Below are positions 6,255-6,317 of a stretch of 6,317 nt of DNA, one piece after another. Below the pieces are notes generated by a model that was not told the origin of the DNA, made no database searches, and worked only from the letters and a program-made list of their open reading frames with translations. Each line of letters opens with the position of its first letter. The stretch's first letter is position 1. The DNA is from Cyclobacteriaceae bacterium (GTDB lineage Bacteria; Bacteroidota; Bacteroidia; Cytophagales; Cyclobacteriaceae), in contig JAOUKG010000173.1 of NCBI GenBank assembly GCA_029882725.1, forward strand, positions 1 through 6,317, read 5' to 3'. The translations under genes were made by a program, and so were the position numbers.

Positions 6255-6317
6255 TTATCCCGTAGGGATAATATGTTTATAGAAAGAATTAATTATCTTT
6301 CTCCCCGTCCCGTTAGG
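6255..6317. repeat. Start of a probable interspersed intergenic repeat (cut by the right edge)
   Basis: TTATCCC (6255-6261) and GGGATAA (6265-6271) form a 7-bp hairpin with a GTA loop. AGAAAGA (6281-6287) and TCTTTCT (6296-6302) form a second around an AT-only loop. At 6308 a near copy of the first core begins (TCCCGTTAGG against TCCCGTAGGG at 6258), 50 bp on, and the window ends inside it. I recall similar CCCGTAGGGAT...ATATGTTTATAGAA intergenic repeats from other Bacteroidota genomes; this is recognition from memory. No protein is encoded here. Confidence 0.5.

Noticed and set aside
5982..6317. A CRISPR array, tRNA or group II intron end in the repeat-rich right region
   Set aside because: There are no regularly spaced direct repeats with unique spacers, no tRNA T-arm signature and no recognisable intron domain V sequence.

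Overview
The window looks like Bacteroidota chromosome, probably from the Flavobacteriia/Cytophagia/Marinilabiliales side. It is AT-rich, and the starts have A-rich leaders with no clear Shine-Dalgarno sequence. Two candidate promoters carry the TAnnTTTG -7 box typical of this phylum. All four real genes encode exported proteins whose signal peptide is predicted to end just before a Gln. The family content also fits: a DmpA-type peptidase and tandem secreted amidohydrolases. No rRNA, tRNA, CRISPR array, transposase or integrase is visible.

Layout. 1-831 (minus): N-terminal 277 residues of an exported DmpA/P1-family (S58) peptidase, cut by the left edge just after its nucleophile serine. 832-873: a 42-bp divergent intergenic region with a candidate promoter for the plus-strand gene. 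874-1269 (plus): a 131-aa secreted basic protein of unknown function. 1270-1355: a convergent intergenic region filled by a long stem-loop. 1356-2651 and 2664-5684 (both minus, 12-bp gap): a two-gene unit, transcribed 5684 to 1356, encoding a large double-module amidohydrolase (1006 aa) and then a smaller amidohydrolase-like protein (431 aa). 5685-6317: a 633-bp region with no convincing gene. It holds the candidate promoter and leader hairpin of the amidohydrolase unit, several inverted repeats, a doubtful 38-codon ORF and what looks like the start of an interspersed repeat at the right edge.

How the genes may work together. The amidohydrolase pair contains three related modules. Only the C-terminal half of the large protein keeps the full metal-ligand set (HxH, Lys, His, His, Asp). 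The N-terminal half of the large protein and the whole small protein have lost the HxH motif. The simplest reading is one active metallohydrolase in the cell envelope with two degenerate partner modules serving structure or substrate handling. The DmpA-type peptidase is also an envelope hydrolase of amide bonds, but nothing in the sequence shows that it shares a pathway with them.

Novelty. I see no clear undescribed defence, mobile or RNA system. The points most worth checking are the one-active, two-degenerate arrangement of the amidohydrolases, the stem-loop between the convergent genes that pairs better as minus-strand RNA, and the inverted-repeat-rich right end.
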